A stretch of DNA of 64,000 bases, from assembly GCF_910592395.1 (NCBI RefSeq), contig NC_088310.1, forward strand, positions 15,197,501-15,261,500. Direction: 5' to 3'. Below the pieces are notes generated by a model, which made no database searches, was not told the DNA's origin, and worked only from the letters and a program-made list of their open reading frames with translations. The stretch comes from Lineus longissimus. Its lineage: Eukaryota > Nemertea > Pilidiophora > Heteronemertea > Lineidae. Within the stretch, counting starts at the first letter, position 1, and each line of letters starts with the position of its first letter. The position numbers and the translations under genes are program-made. Shown piece by piece: positions 24,657 through 34,955 of this stretch.

Positions 24657-26464
24657 GAGACATTTACCAAATTTCTCCTATCAAAGGCAAAACTAAACAG
24701 ATTTTTAAAATTTTAGCATTATTCAATAGCCAAGATCATTTGCTACAATCGGTGTTAGGTGAATGTGTCTGCTTAGCCTAGTTTTTGAGAAATTCAAGAA
24801 AAACTGGTGTCCATTTACTTTTGACCATGAGTGTACCAGTGCATAAGGTTCCTCTATGGGTTAGTTCAACATAGAGCATTGGAGATGAATAGTAACAATC
24901 CATGTATAGTCTGTGTCCCTTATCGAGGAGAGGATCCATGAGGTTCATGATCGTATGGAAAGTTCATTTTCTGATCCAGTGAACACTAGCACTTTGAGCA
25001 GAGGACCATGTCCATCTTGACCTGAGGGGATAAACTTGGTATTGTCTATTTGATGAAGCATTGACCAAATAGCCAAGAATCGATTCTGGTGCATCGGCTT
25101 TACTGCAAAAGTTGACTTCAGCACACTGTTCTTCGACCAGTAATCTCTAAATGACGGTTTCTTTACAACCCCCATGTGCAAAATAATTGCAAATAACTGT
25201 CGTTTCAAGTGTTGTCATAGTTTTCCATGAGTTTAAACCCCTCTTGGAGAATGAACTCCTGCAGCACCTTTCCTTTGCCTGGCGTACAAATTTGTTTCCA
25301 CCTATAGTAGAAATTATTGGGCAAAAAATAATCCAGTACATCCAAAGGTGACACATGAAGGATTTAGTCCTGAGGAAGGGTCGAGTATCAGGTATATCAG
25401 CTGGATTACCATCCCATGGTATAACAGGTTTAGGAGAACGTCCACGCCTCCTTCCACCACGTCTCCCACTGCGAGTACGTGCACCACCACCACGAGTATG
25501 TTCCCTGCCCTGCACAAGTCCAGGTGCAGCAGCAGGAGGGGCTGCATAAGGCTGGGGAGGGTTAACTGGGAGTGTACCTGGCCTTGGAGGGTTAACAGGA
25601 ACACGTGCACGCTTCTGTACTGACGGTCCAGTAACACCATCACTGTTATCACTGTTACTGCTTATATTATGCATATCATTCGCAACATAGTCAATTTCAG
25701 AGTCCCCGCCTAAATCTGCTTCAGAACCAGCAGAATCAGCATCATTTTCCTCTACTTCATAATCTGAATCATCAGAATGATCTGACTGTTCTAATTTATT
25801 ACCTGAATCCCCATCTAACTTATCTGGAACTGCAGTTGCAGTCAAAACTCTACGATGTGACCTTACTGCCATGCTTGCGAAATTGGAAATTTTGCAGATG
25901 ATAAACCACAGCTCGCAGTGCTGCCTGATATCAACTGACGAAACTACAAAAAATTTGAAATATCGTCAGAGCATTCTGGCATACCTTTCCCAAGTCACCG
26001 TTGGCATATTTATGATGTAGGCATCACAGCAGGAGTTTTAAATTTGTGTTATGAAATACTGTGTATATACGGTCTGTGGGCTGAAAGAGTTAGTTTGGAT
26101 TAGGGGTTTTTATGAATTTATTTATTAGGTAGGAACTTCTTATGATTCTATTGTTTACCACAGGGTTCTTATGAATTTTCACTAAATTGCTGTGAAGGTT
26201 AATACTGTCAATACCTCGGGGTTAAAATGAAAAATTAATGAAATCATTTTGTAGGTATGGTTGTTAGCTTCAAAATAAATATCCCTTGTAGCACTTCATT
26301 TTCAACTTCTTGCATCTCTTTTGTCAAAAGTTTATATACACTATAGGAATAGCTGGAAATCTTCAGGGAGATGCTGGAAAAAAATTGTAGACCTGCATGA
26401 GCTAAGGGTTAATCTCTAACTAGGGTGACACAGAATACATTGTTTAGAATGAAGCTTGTTTTAC

Positions 26465-26650
26465 ATTATACAATTTACTTTGTGGATTTATGCAAGGAGA
26501 TTGCTTACAAATCCTCTTTTTTGTGTAAGATGAGACATTTCACTGCAAAAACTGCTCATATATTTGTAGTCACAGACCTAACAATAAGTTTGTCAAAGTT
26601 CCATCAAAATTAGCCCAAATATCAAGCGTCCTAAGAATAAAATAATTTAT
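26465..26650 (+). repeat. dispersed repeat family, third copy
   Basis: Shares the ordered motifs of the copies at 20885 and 21232 (TGAGACATTTCACTGCAAAAACTG, GCCCAAATATCAAGCGTC). It adjoins, and probably truncates, the Harbinger relic that follows. Confidence 0.7.
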
Positions 26651-26660
26651 TTTCAAAAAT

Positions 26661-27286
26661 CAACCACGCTTTAAGGCGTAGGCAGAGTCGCCAAGCAGGT
26701 AGCCGCCATTACCTAATCCTCTTTCAATTTCACGGTTCAGTGCACAATTTGACCAGATAAAGGAATCGTGAGTACCTCCAGGTCAACGAGCAACAATATT
26801 CGTGAACTTTAAATCGTGACTGCAAACGCCTTGCACATTGAAGGCATGGTGCCCTTTTCGACACACGTAAGCCACCTCATTTTTGGATGGGGTCTTTATA
26901 GCGACCAAACTCCCATCCACTCACTCCATAACATTGGGAATGTGACGTCTATCAGTATAGAAACATTCGGAAATAAGTTCAATAGTGTACGACGTTCTCT
27001 CTGGGAAGCAAATAGATAACAGCTTCCTCTGCCAATGCCGCTGGTACTCTAGTTACAATTCTTGACACGGTTGGTTGACTTAGATGCACCATATCAGCGT
27101 TATCAAGTTGAAGACATCCCTTTGCCTAATAAAAGATTGCCGTGAGTACTTACAAAGCGCTTGGAATCTCGATGTTGGGTGTGACACATTGTCCTTCAGT
27201 AGGTCTGTTACTCCTAAAAGAACCTGACTTGGCATCATGCAGCCTCTAAAAAGTTTTGTATCATCAAAAGTATCGAGGGGATGCAC
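26661..27286 (-). pseudogene. PIF/Harbinger (HARBI1-type) transposase relic
   Basis: Minus-strand pieces read DTFDDTKLFRGC (N-terminus), MVHLSQPTVSRIV (helix-turn-helix), VDGSLVAIKTPS with KGHHAFNVQGVCSHD (first catalytic Asp region) and GGTHDSFIWSN with GGYLLGDSAYALK (second Asp region). This order is diagnostic of DDE_Tnp_4/HARBI1 enzymes. The conserved Trp before PGGTHD is a TGA stop, there are frame breaks near 26985 and 27155, and the C-terminus with the last catalytic residue is missing. The break near 27155 looks like GTAAGT to TTTATTAG, a possible intron. Confidence 0.85.
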
Positions 27287-27425
27287 ACGATAACGAAAAT
27301 GCGTTTGCGACGTAACGCCTTTCGATTTTCTTCCTCTATTATAACTAGTTCAGCTATCATCCTCGAAACTCAGTGTGTGCGCTGCGTGTGCCCATTGATC
27401 ACACACAGACATAAGATTACACTTA

Positions 27426-29520
27426 CTATCGACTTAGCATTATGTGTACTCTGTGAATACCAAGGAACTGCTTAAGTGGATGATAAGTGACGCTCATGGG
27501 TGCGTAACCTGCTAAGTGTGCTTTGTGAATCAGGCTCCAGTACTCTTGGCGTAACTCGTTCAACGTGTGGCTGGTTCCAGCATGCATCAGCTTGCAGTGA
27601 AAAGACATGATGATCAAGTTTGTAACAGGGTGGTTGTGCGTCAGCAATATGGGGTGTTTGGCTTTTTCGGCTAAGGGCGCATACTTCAAGCGACCACCGA
27701 CTTTGACGATCCCATCTTGGATGAATGGCGCTAGTGGTAGTAGAAGACTGCTCTGGGCCAACGCTTTGCCAGAGTGTAGACGGGCGACTTCTACGGCAAA
27801 CTTCTCGGATTGAAAAGCTCGGGGGCTGATCTTCTTGGCTTCTTCAATCTCGGACAATGTCAACTGTTCTTCTGATGATGACTTGACTTTCTGGCTATGT
27901 TTGGCAGCAAAATTTCTGGCAAAGCGATAGACCCAGGCAACAGTCCTGCTATAACGACTCCCAAATGATAACCTGGTAGCATCTGGGACAGCTGTAACAG
28001 CTTTAACATTTGCTGTCACAGCATAGGCCTTACAAACTTCAGGGTCATCTTGTGGTAATTCAGCTGTTGTAGAATCAGCAGGAAATTGACTTGAATCTTT
28101 GTACAGAAAGACTGGACTTCGTAGCCATCTTGAATCTGCAGTAAGCTTTGATGCAGGAATTCCTCTTATTCCGTCATCATCCGGGTTTAACCTCCCAGGG
28201 ATATGACGCCACTGCTCATGATTAGAAGACTGACGAATTTCCGATACCCGATTTGCCACGAAGACATAGAATCTTCGACTCTCATTCAACTAGTAGGCCA
28301 ATAAAACCTGGCTATCAGACCAGAACGTTGTAGGGATGAGTGCGGCAGTTAATTTCTTTCGAACAGCATTCTCCACTCTCACTGCCATCACGGCAGCTTG
28401 CAGCTCAAGACGCAGTATGGTGAGACTCTTGACAGGAGCCAGACGACTCTTGCTCATGACGAAGGAAACCCTGATGTTGTTCTTCAACACGAAGGTAAGC
28501 TACGGCTGCTATGACTTTCCCCGATGCGTCAGTGAAAACGTGAAGCCACTGACTGCAGGATGGGTCTATGGAAATATGTATGCAACGCGGTATCTCGATG
28601 GACTTCAGGTAAGCGATGGAAGATAACCAATCAGTACAGGTTTCGATCAATCCCTGATGTGAAAACCTCCTTGTTCCTTTAGAAGGTTTGTAATGCCTTG
28701 TTGCATCTGTGCCGCTTTGGCAACTGACATCAGGGACTTCAGATCATCCATGTTGTAGCTCTCGAAACTGCCTGCTTGACTATAGTTGGTGCTTCTGAAT
28801 CGAGGGCTGTGCGACGTAGTACGTGGTTTGCCATGATAGGTGAATACTTCGCTCCAAAAATTGTGACTAACATTTGGTAGACATCTGGTGGCCTTTCGAT
28901 GTTCATCTCCCTCCACAGGAAACTCAAGGCTGGTTGGTCTTCTTCTATCAGCCTAACTTGATGATACATCGCATCAGTGTCTGCTGCGATTGCAATCTCA
29001 TTTTCCTCGGAACCTAAGAAGCACCCCATGCAGATTTAGGTAGTCTGGACCTGTGAGTAGTTGGCTGTACAGCGACACTCCACAATGCACAGCAGCAGCA
29101 TCAAAAACAACTCTGAATTTGTTTGGCTTATTCGGATTGTGAACGGCGTGGTGGGGCAGGTACCAATGCTTGGATGATTCAGACTGTTCGAGTTCTTCTG
29201 TTGTGAGCTTCTTAGTGTGGCCTTTCATGACACTGTCTTTGAATGTTTTGTTGTAGTCTTCAGCTTTCAGTTGATTTCTGAAGAGGCCCTTCTCGGTACT
29301 ATCAAGATGTTTCAGAGCCATAGCGTAATTATCAGGCAGGAAAAATTCAACTGACTTCCACTGCATGCCTATCTCATATCGACCCTGTAATATTCGTGTT
29401 GTCTTGTTCATGATTTCGACCGCTCGTTTATCCTCATGACTCAGGATGTCTTCAGTGCATTTTGTTCCAAATGCTTCAGTTTCCCACCATTTATGGACCG
29501 CATCTTCAAGGCTTGAACAG
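27426..29520 (-). pseudogene. BEL/Pao LTR retrotransposon pol, decayed
   Basis: Minus-strand order from 29411: a linker with NPNKPNKFRVVFDAAA and GVLLRFR. Next is reverse transcriptase with FLWREMNIERPPDVYQM, FGAKYSPIMANHVL and a YNMDD box at about 28750, where YVDD is usual. RNase H follows with LHVFTDASGKV and LRLELQAAVMAVR. Last is the integrase zinc-binding start with LMHAGTSHTLNELR. It breaks off at 27426 inside integrase. At least four frameshifts are present. No gag, protease or LTR is visible, so it is a fragment. In intact elements this polyprotein copies and integrates the element. Confidence 0.88.
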
Positions 29521-29704
29521 GTGGTTTGCTAAGTGTGATATGACATACTATCAGGAGGACTACTAGTAGGACTGATGACTCACATGACACAACTAAATTC
29601 CTACTCTATTCAGTGGTTCGGAGTTTGTTTGTTTTATTCTTAAGTTAATTTTTTTTTCTTGTTTTACCTGTAATTAATGTAAAATAAATGTGGCTGAAAG
29701 TTAA
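29521..29704. other. boundary between BEL/Pao relic and virus-like block
   Basis: AT-rich with a T-run at about 29646-29657. No motif was recognised. No LTR or TIR marks the start of the following block. Confidence 0.4.
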
Positions 29705-30747
29705 GAAAGTTCAACTATTAGTTTTGAATCTGCGGATCCGAATAATTGGGGCAAGATCGAATTTGGGTTTAAACCAAAATACGGAACAATTGCAGGTGAA
29801 TTAGGTGAAGGAAGTACTGAAAGAAGTTACGACAGAAATGCCGATTCAATGCAAACTAATCTATCATATCATGAAATTAGAGATCGTTTGAAACACAGGT
29901 TCCCGGGCTATGATGCTGAAGCTCCAATAAATGAAAAATTGGAAGTTCTAAGATCTCCTGAATTCCTCATTGGTAGCAAATTTAAGTTTACATCCGGACA
30001 ATTAAAGAGTCTGTCTAAACTCGTTTTTACTTAGGAATTCATACAACATATTAAGAAATATATCTTCATGGTTAGTAAGGATGAAAATGGTTAGTAAGGA
30101 TAAAAATGGAGAACTAGTTTGGGTTAAAATAACGGATAGGAATGGTCGTCTTCTAGCCAGATCACCAATCAAAGGATCTACTGGGGGAATATGTATTGAG
30201 GAAATTAGATGACATGAATATCTACTTCGAAAGTACAGGTGTCGTTGCTGATAGGATAAGAGAACGGGAAGCTGAAGCTCAAAAGAAAGAACAATAGAGA
30301 AAAGATGCAGCTGATTTCCTCAATAGACTAGTAGGTGGTGGTCATGAAACAGAAATTGAACCACCGCGTCAGTTTGAAATCCATGAGATGGTTCATAAAT
30401 TACGACCACTTTCCCAAACAAGAATCCGAATCAACAGGCCAGCACCGCAGAGATCAGATGTAATAAACCTAATCGAAGATACAATTAACAGTGATGATGG
30501 AAGCAGTCCAAACCAACTAGTCAATAAGTTGATAGACACAACTGATGAAGAATTAAGAACACTAAGTTTCACGGCTAATGCCTTTAGAGACGTTAGAGCG
30601 TTAAAGAAGGCGGGAGATGATTTATCAGCAGTTAAGATGACAAAAGACATTAAAATGCAAGAGCTTGAAGAACAGATCTATCATTTGAAAGATAAATTAC
30701 TTGACACATCTTCTGATCATGCCATTAATAAAACTAAGTTTAATTAA
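29705..30747 (+). pseudogene. virus-like block gene 1 (helical, coiled-coil tail)
   Basis: Open from 29705 without an ATG for the first 48 codons (KPKYGTIAGELGEGS, YHEIRDRLKHRFPGYD, KFTSGQLKSLSKLVF). A stop at 30032 and a frame change are followed by KITDRNGRLLARSPIKGS, then DDMNIYFESTGVVADRIRERE, an in-frame TAG at 30295, and a helical charged tail (TKDIKMQELEEQIYHLKDKL) ending at 30747. The pieces read as one gene broken by two stops and two frame changes. I recall similar families, also of unknown function, next to capsid-like genes in cnidarian and other invertebrate genomes. I could not verify this. Confidence 0.45.
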
Positions 30748-31450
30748 ATTAATTAGATCACTATTAAAGTCACTATTTGAGTCAATGTTATTATCAATCT
30801 TTGGACTTTCATGTCCTAATGATTCCCATGACAGTGACCTAATGTAATGAGGGTAGTTGAGGCAAGGGCAGTTAGTGTGCCCATCTTCCGACTTACATAT
30901 CCTAACCATTTGTCCAACTCATTCGTTACTTAGTAATCGTTTTAAAGGTCATGGTAAAGTTCTTCCTCATCATCAACAGGCAAGAACAACTTTGTTAATT
31001 TAGTGTAATCCTTTAGTACTGTCTTACCTAAAAAAATGTTAAGTCTAGCAGCCATCTTTGTCTGGTAGAGACTATGATATTAAATGATTTTCTTCTCTGG
31101 CATGCAGTCTAAGTCATTAATTGTTAGTTGTTTGTTAAGGTAATATTAATAGGATAATGCAATACGAATATCAACAATATGTCGTAGAAAAAAAGGGCCA
31201 AAATCAATTGGGGAAATCATTACTTGAAAAGATTAGCTAGAAAGTGTAGAGTGATAGTAGGTAAATGATTAAAAAAGGTTTGAAACAAAAGCTTCTTTAA
31301 TCTTAATAACTTCTTCCTAATAACTTATTTAATCTTAAGGAAACCGACTTAGTTCCATGACTTTTAAACTTGAAAAACAGGGGAGATTGTTTGAGGATGC
31401 AGAAGCAACCGCTATTGAATTTCCAGAACCAGTTTGACATAGCTGTATAG
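30748..31450 (+). other. AT-rich spacer in virus-like block
   Basis: No clear gene. Short decayed plus-strand frames (for example around 31155-31420) may be remnants of another reading frame or the start of gene 2. Confidence 0.4.
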
Positions 31451-32360
31451 TTTGCTACAACTGGTTGTGGGATTTCAATAGACGACCATTTGAACCACAG
31501 TGATCATTTGATTAGGTCAATTTACAGGTTTCATGCTTATCATCAAATGTTAAAGATACTTAAAAATCTAGACATACCAACACCAGGTGAAGGTAGTTTC
31601 AATGAAGGTAATAACAACATCAACCTTAAGAAACTTAGAGAGCTGTTGAGTGAGTTTGGTGTAAAGGACCAGTATGACTTCTCGGTATTCAATGTAAATG
31701 GTGGTTGGCAGGGTTGGAGTGAGCCACTCTACATACCATTGATAAATGATCCAGGGTTTTACCTTATTTATGCTAAAATTTACTTGTTTACTTGTTACAC
31801 CAGGTTTATGAAAATAGAACACCTCCTGTGTTCAGTAAAGACTGGGATAGTGGTATGGATAAGCATAAGTGGGTTTCAGGGTGAATTAAAGATCATTTAT
31901 TAAACACAAGCATGTGTTTTTTTCTCAAAACCAGAAACCTACTCAAGCATATCTGATGATTATGATTAAAAAATCTAAAGGTTTAAGTAATCCTGGGATA
32001 CAGAGGTTGAATGACTCTATTGGGACATAAATTTTCTGTCTTTTGAGATCGTATGGAGATACCAGAACACCGATAGTTGGAACACCCGGGATAGAATTAG
32101 ATACTCAGAGGCAGTTTAACAAGCTGCTAGGGATTCAATAAAAAAAACGCCCTGATATTCCGACCTCATTTCTAAGGTATCAGAATGCCGTTACCCAAAC
32201 ACATACAAGACTAGATTTTGTAATAGGACCTGGTCTGTACATCATAGGGTCAGACATGGTTCTAGATGAAGCCAAGATAGATAACTACAATAATAACATC
32301 TTGATAGCTCCAAGTAATGCTAAACCTGGTATTAACGATATCAATAACAAGAAGATAGTA
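31451..32360 (+). pseudogene. virus-like block gene 2
   Basis: Open from 31451 without ATG (GCGISIDDHLNHSDHLIRSI, then NNNINLKKLRELLSEFG) to a stop at 31901. It resumes in other frames with SKGLSNPGIQRLNDSIG, GDTRTPIVGTPGIELD, RLDFVIGPGLYIIGSDMVLD and NYNNNILIAPSNAK, ending near 32360. At least two stops and two frame changes. It is a mixed globular protein of about 300 residues with no catalytic motif I can name. The order of these motifs resembles a protein family I associate with virus-like elements in invertebrate genomes. Function unknown. Confidence 0.45.
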
Positions 32361-32392
32361 TAGCACCACCACTAATTGAAGGAGATAGTGTT

Positions 32393-32617
32393 ATGAAAGT
32401 AAAGGTTAAGACTAATGTTGAGAAAGTTAAGGATCTTCCTTTTAAGACCCCTGTAGGAGATGATAGACAAAATGATACTAGTACTAGTACTAATGTTCCT
32501 ATTAAGAAGGATACTGTTACTCATGTTACTATTAAACAGGATTATGACACACATAATGTAATTAAGTACACACTGCCTGGTAGTCTTGGAGCATTGTTTA
32601 CTTTTCTGATTAGATAA
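32393..32617 (+). pseudogene. virus-like block small ORF 3 (74 codons)
   Basis: ATG at 32393, stop at 32615. It has a Thr/Asp/Lys-rich middle and a hydrophobic C-terminus (LGALFTFLI). It lies directly before the capsid-like frame and could be its displaced N-terminus or a separate small protein. Unrecognised. Confidence 0.35.
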
Positions 32618-32670
32618 TTTCAGAAATAATAAAGATGACTGAGGGAGGAGAAGAGTTTAAAATGTAGGAA

Positions 32671-33205
32671 ATTGATGGGTAGACAATTTCAAGACAGTCA
32701 ATGTTACTTCAAATGAAACGTTAATCAATGAGAACATTAATTTTCCAAGGATGTCAATTAAAAGCATATTGCTTCTATTCGTGACTGATTATGTCAATGG
32801 ATCTAGAATTTCTGAGATGTTTGAAAACCCTAACATCAGTAAAGTACAGATTACAATAGAGGGTGTTGCCAATCAGGTGTTCCCAGAAGGAATGAGTATG
32901 ATGGATCAATGGTATGAGATCAAGAAACACTTCATGTCTGAAGATTTGAAGAAAACTCATGACTGTTGCATGACGATGGAGAAGTGTTACGATAACTCGA
33001 ATTACTATGGGTTGTGGTTGGACTTGAGAACCACAGAAGACAATCGTCTACACGGTTCTGGTAAGAGACTTCAGAACACAAAGGATGGATCCAGTTGTCT
33101 CTTACGAAGAAATCTGGTAAGGGACCATACAAAATGCATATATTTGTGGTTTCTGATGCTCAGGTGAACATCAGTAACTATCAAATAGCATCTTTACAGC
33201 ATTAA
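32671..33205 (+). pseudogene. capsid-like protein, C-terminal half (double jelly-roll type suspected)
   Basis: Open from about 32671 (FKTVNVTSNETLINENINFP, SIKSILLLFVTDYVNGSR, ISKVQITIEGVANQVFPEGM, YGLWLDLRTTEDNRLHGSG, RLQNTKDG). A one-step frame change near 33092 is followed by KMHIFVVSDAQVNISN and a stop at 33203. The signature DLR-x4-DN-x-LHGSG-x-R followed by a SDAQ-x-N strand recurs, from memory, in putative major capsid proteins of Polinton-like or adintovirus-like elements. That assignment needs a structure or profile search. It is broken by at least one frameshift and lacks a clear start, so it is a fossil. Confidence 0.45.
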
Positions 33206-33240
33206 GACATAGTCCTTAGCAACGGAGATGCTATTTGATA
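33179..33240 (+). terminator. perfect 15-bp hairpin at the end of the capsid-like frame
   Basis: TATCAAATAGCATCT (33179-33193) is the exact reverse complement of AGATGCTATTTGATA (33226-33240). The loop is 32 bp and contains the stop codon. A stem overlapping a gene end in a virus-like block resembles the hairpin-type transcript-end signals known in some giant viruses and virophages. Chance or a small duplication is the alternative. Confidence 0.5.
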
Positions 33241-33254
33241 ATTTTATTTATTAA

Positions 33255-33467
33255 ATGGACAGAATACATATTGAAGAAATATTGGAGGAAATATTGGACT
33301 CTTTTCAACTTATTTTGAATTTATCAATATCAACAGTGATTTACTCTTACTTATCAAAATATTTTTTTGAAGTCACGATAGACTCACCAAGTGATGGTAC
33401 AGTAAAGGCTGTAATTAAACTAGTTTTAATTCTAATTTTAACTCCTACTATTTTAAACATACATTAA
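33255..33467 (+). pseudogene. virus-like block small membrane protein ORF
   Basis: ATG at 33255, 70 codons, no internal stop. Two hydrophobic stretches (LILNLSISTVIYSYLS and AVIKLVLILILTPTILNI) flank a short polar part, so it may span a membrane twice. It sits 13 bp after the hairpin. No family recognised. It could be intact, but it lies among decayed genes. Confidence 0.4.
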
Positions 33468-33473
33468 TTATAA

Positions 33474-33743
33474 AAGACATGTAATTTAAAAAATTATAAT
33501 AGTTTTCTAGTAACAATAAATGGAATACAATACACTGTATCAAAGTTTACTATTGTCTGTATTAACAATTGCTTACTCCATGTTACTAAAAAAGTTCTTA
33601 AGAATAAATATATCTTCACAAGTAATGCCAGTCTAGAGGAAATACTTAAACTGACCGAAACTGTAGCTGTTAGTAATGGAACATTAGAATACCTTTACGG
33701 TCAAGGAATATTACCTAGAGACGTCATGAAAAATGGTAACTAA
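33474..33743 (+). pseudogene. virus-like block ORF without start codon (about 89 codons)
   Basis: An open frame lacking an ATG at its beginning, with a Cys-containing first half (FTIVCINNCLLHV) and a helical second half (ASLEEILKLTETVAVSNG, then LEYLYGQGILPRDV). Stop at 33741. Length and composition match the neighbouring ORFs. Function unknown. Confidence 0.35.
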
Positions 33744-33752
33744 CACTAAACA

Positions 33753-33922
33753 TACAGTTGAACCTCCTTTGGTAGACACCTCTCTATTAAGGACAACCTC
33801 TCCATTCAAGACACTAGTTTTGGTCCCATATTGGTTGTTTCCATTCAATTTGACCTCTCTAATCTATTAAGGACATCACTTGTCAGTCCCAAGGGTGTCC
33901 TCAATAGAGATGTTCTACTGTA
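33753..33922. mobile_element. 170-bp pogo-like MITE
   Basis: The ends TACAGTTGAACCTCCTT and GATGTTCTACTGTA are bordered by TA. The interior (ACTAGTTTTGGTC, GGTTGTTTCCATT) is closely related to 42648-42829 and terminally related to 17931-18723. It sits between two ORFs of the virus-like block. Confidence 0.85.
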
Positions 33923-34125
33923 ATTAAGATAATAAGATGAAAACTGTGTTAAACATTGATTCTAGAGACTACCCAGAACAGAGTTCAAGTGATTTAGTTT
34001 TCAATCTCAACAAAGAAATTCAGAATGCATCTAGTATTAGTTTAACTTATGCAAGAATACCTTGTTCTTTTCACAACATAAGTGAAGCTAGGAAGAATAA
34101 CAAAATCAAGTAAAGGGATACTTAA

Positions 34126-34781
34126 CCCTTTCACTGCCGGAGGCGCACTTCTGCGACAATCAATATTATTCCCTTTACTGCCGGAGGCGCACTTCTGCGA
34201 CAAATATCCATACACTATAAAACCATTGAAATTTCGTTATTGAGCGTGGTTAGCTTAAAGTTTGATAGATGGCGCGGTAGTATAGATGGTTCAGCAAAAC
34301 ATGGCGGAGGGTTTTATATTTCTATGTTTGGAAGTTTATCGAGTAATTTGAAGCCAAAATGACCAAGAAGAAACTGACTGTGTCTGAGGTCCTTGATGAG
34401 CTGGATAAAGTGAACGATTCGGACTCTGGTGAGGAGTTCGTTGATGATGATGATTTAGATCCTGACTTTGATGTAAATGATGAACAAATTAGCGATAATG
34501 AGAGTGTGTATATTGTGTTTTGCCAATTACATAGTTTTTTCAAAAAAATTGTCGTCTTCATTATAAATTCAAGATGGCGGTATGCAAATTAGGGCAAATT
34601 ATGGTCCCATTTTGAAGATTAGGCAACACTGAACAACTTTTATATACATTGTTTTGCTCTATCTCCAGAGGCTTTCTCTCTACAGGGTGGAGAAATATCC
34701 ATACTCAAAATCATGTTAAAACAAAGAAACCTACCGGCAGGTGAGGTAGCTAAAAATTAGAAGCTACCGGCAGTGAAAGGG
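34126..34781 (+). mobile_element. piggyBac-derived non-autonomous element, TTAA-flanked
   Basis: The inverted ends CCCTTTCACTGCCGG (34126) and CCGGCAGTGAAAGGG (34767-34781) are flanked by TTAA on both sides (34122-34125 and 34782-34785), the canonical piggyBac target. The left end carries a second subterminal copy of the motif (CCCTTTACTGCCGGAGGCGC at about 34171). Confidence 0.9.
34359..34592 (+). pseudogene. N-terminal exon of a piggyBac transposase
   Basis: ATG at 34359 opens MTKKKLTVSEVLDELDK followed by an Asp/Ser/Glu-rich stretch, the usual acidic N-terminus of piggyBac transposases. The DDE core is absent, so the element is an internal-deletion derivative that kept its start region. 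The last 25 or so residues are probably intron readthrough. Confidence 0.6.
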
Positions 34782-34955
34782 TTAAGAACACTTATTACCA
34801 TATCTGATGGTCTTTATGATCTAGAAATCTTTTTAAAAGCATTTTCATATCAATTGAAAGAAAACGTCTTAAGTAAAAATGCTCTTAGATTTGATTTAGA
34901 AGAACCCACGGGTAAGACTATCATACACTTACTTAAGAGAAGAAATGAGAATTGA

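Larger units (their letters stand above)
23656..24835. mobile_element. palindromic Tc1/mariner-like MITE
   Basis: The left end TACACTCATGGTCAAAAG and the right end CTTTTGACCATGAGTGTA are flanked by TA. The inverted arms are long: 23656-23990 pairs with 24340-24835 once the 24498-24656 insert is ignored, leaving a unique middle of about 350 bp. There is no transposase. It sits inside the piggyBac transposase pseudogene. Confidence 0.9.
23078..25872 (-). pseudogene. piggyBac transposase (DDE_Tnp_1_7), interrupted
   Basis: From the ATG at 25872 there is an acidic N-terminus, then a Pro/Arg/Gly-rich stretch. Next, across frameshifts, come hallmarks of the PGBD fold: LDYF-like entry, AIILHMGVVKKPSFRDYWS, MHQNRFLAIWSMLH (25210-25050) and KGHRLYMDCYYSSP (about 24900). 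The frame is cut by the 23656-24835 MITE and resumes with RKGLPKEIKHKKRK, LLALEWKDRKDV, KPVCVQNYNDNMAGAD and NAHKLYQQV (23655-23260). The C-terminus RLTARHFPSCIPLL stops at 23078. Several frameshifts and stops (for example after MAGADK) show long-term decay. Skipping the MITE and one TA restores one local frame across the insertion. Confidence 0.88.
22752..26089 (-). mobile_element. piggyBac-like transposon, decayed
   Basis: The inverted ends CTCTTTCAGCC (22752-22762) and GGCTGAAAGAG (26079-26089) are flanked on both sides by TTAG, one base off the TTAA target typical of the superfamily. The enclosed minus-strand frames are piggyBac transposase pieces. It is interrupted by a Tc1-like MITE at 23656-24835. 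Confidence 0.8.
33937..34955 (+). pseudogene. virus-like block minor-capsid-like gene, split by a transposon
   Basis: The first part (ATG 33937, to 34113) reads NIDSRDYPEQSSSDLVFNL with SISLTYARIPCSF. The second part, after the 34126-34781 insert, reads LITISDGLYDLEIFLKAF, LRFDLEEPTGKTIIHL and stops at 34953. A strand-rich fold and the phrase ITISDG-x-YDLE are reminiscent of penton/minor-capsid-like proteins of Polinton-like elements. This is recalled, not verified. Besides the insertion, the two parts are not in the same frame. Confidence 0.4.
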
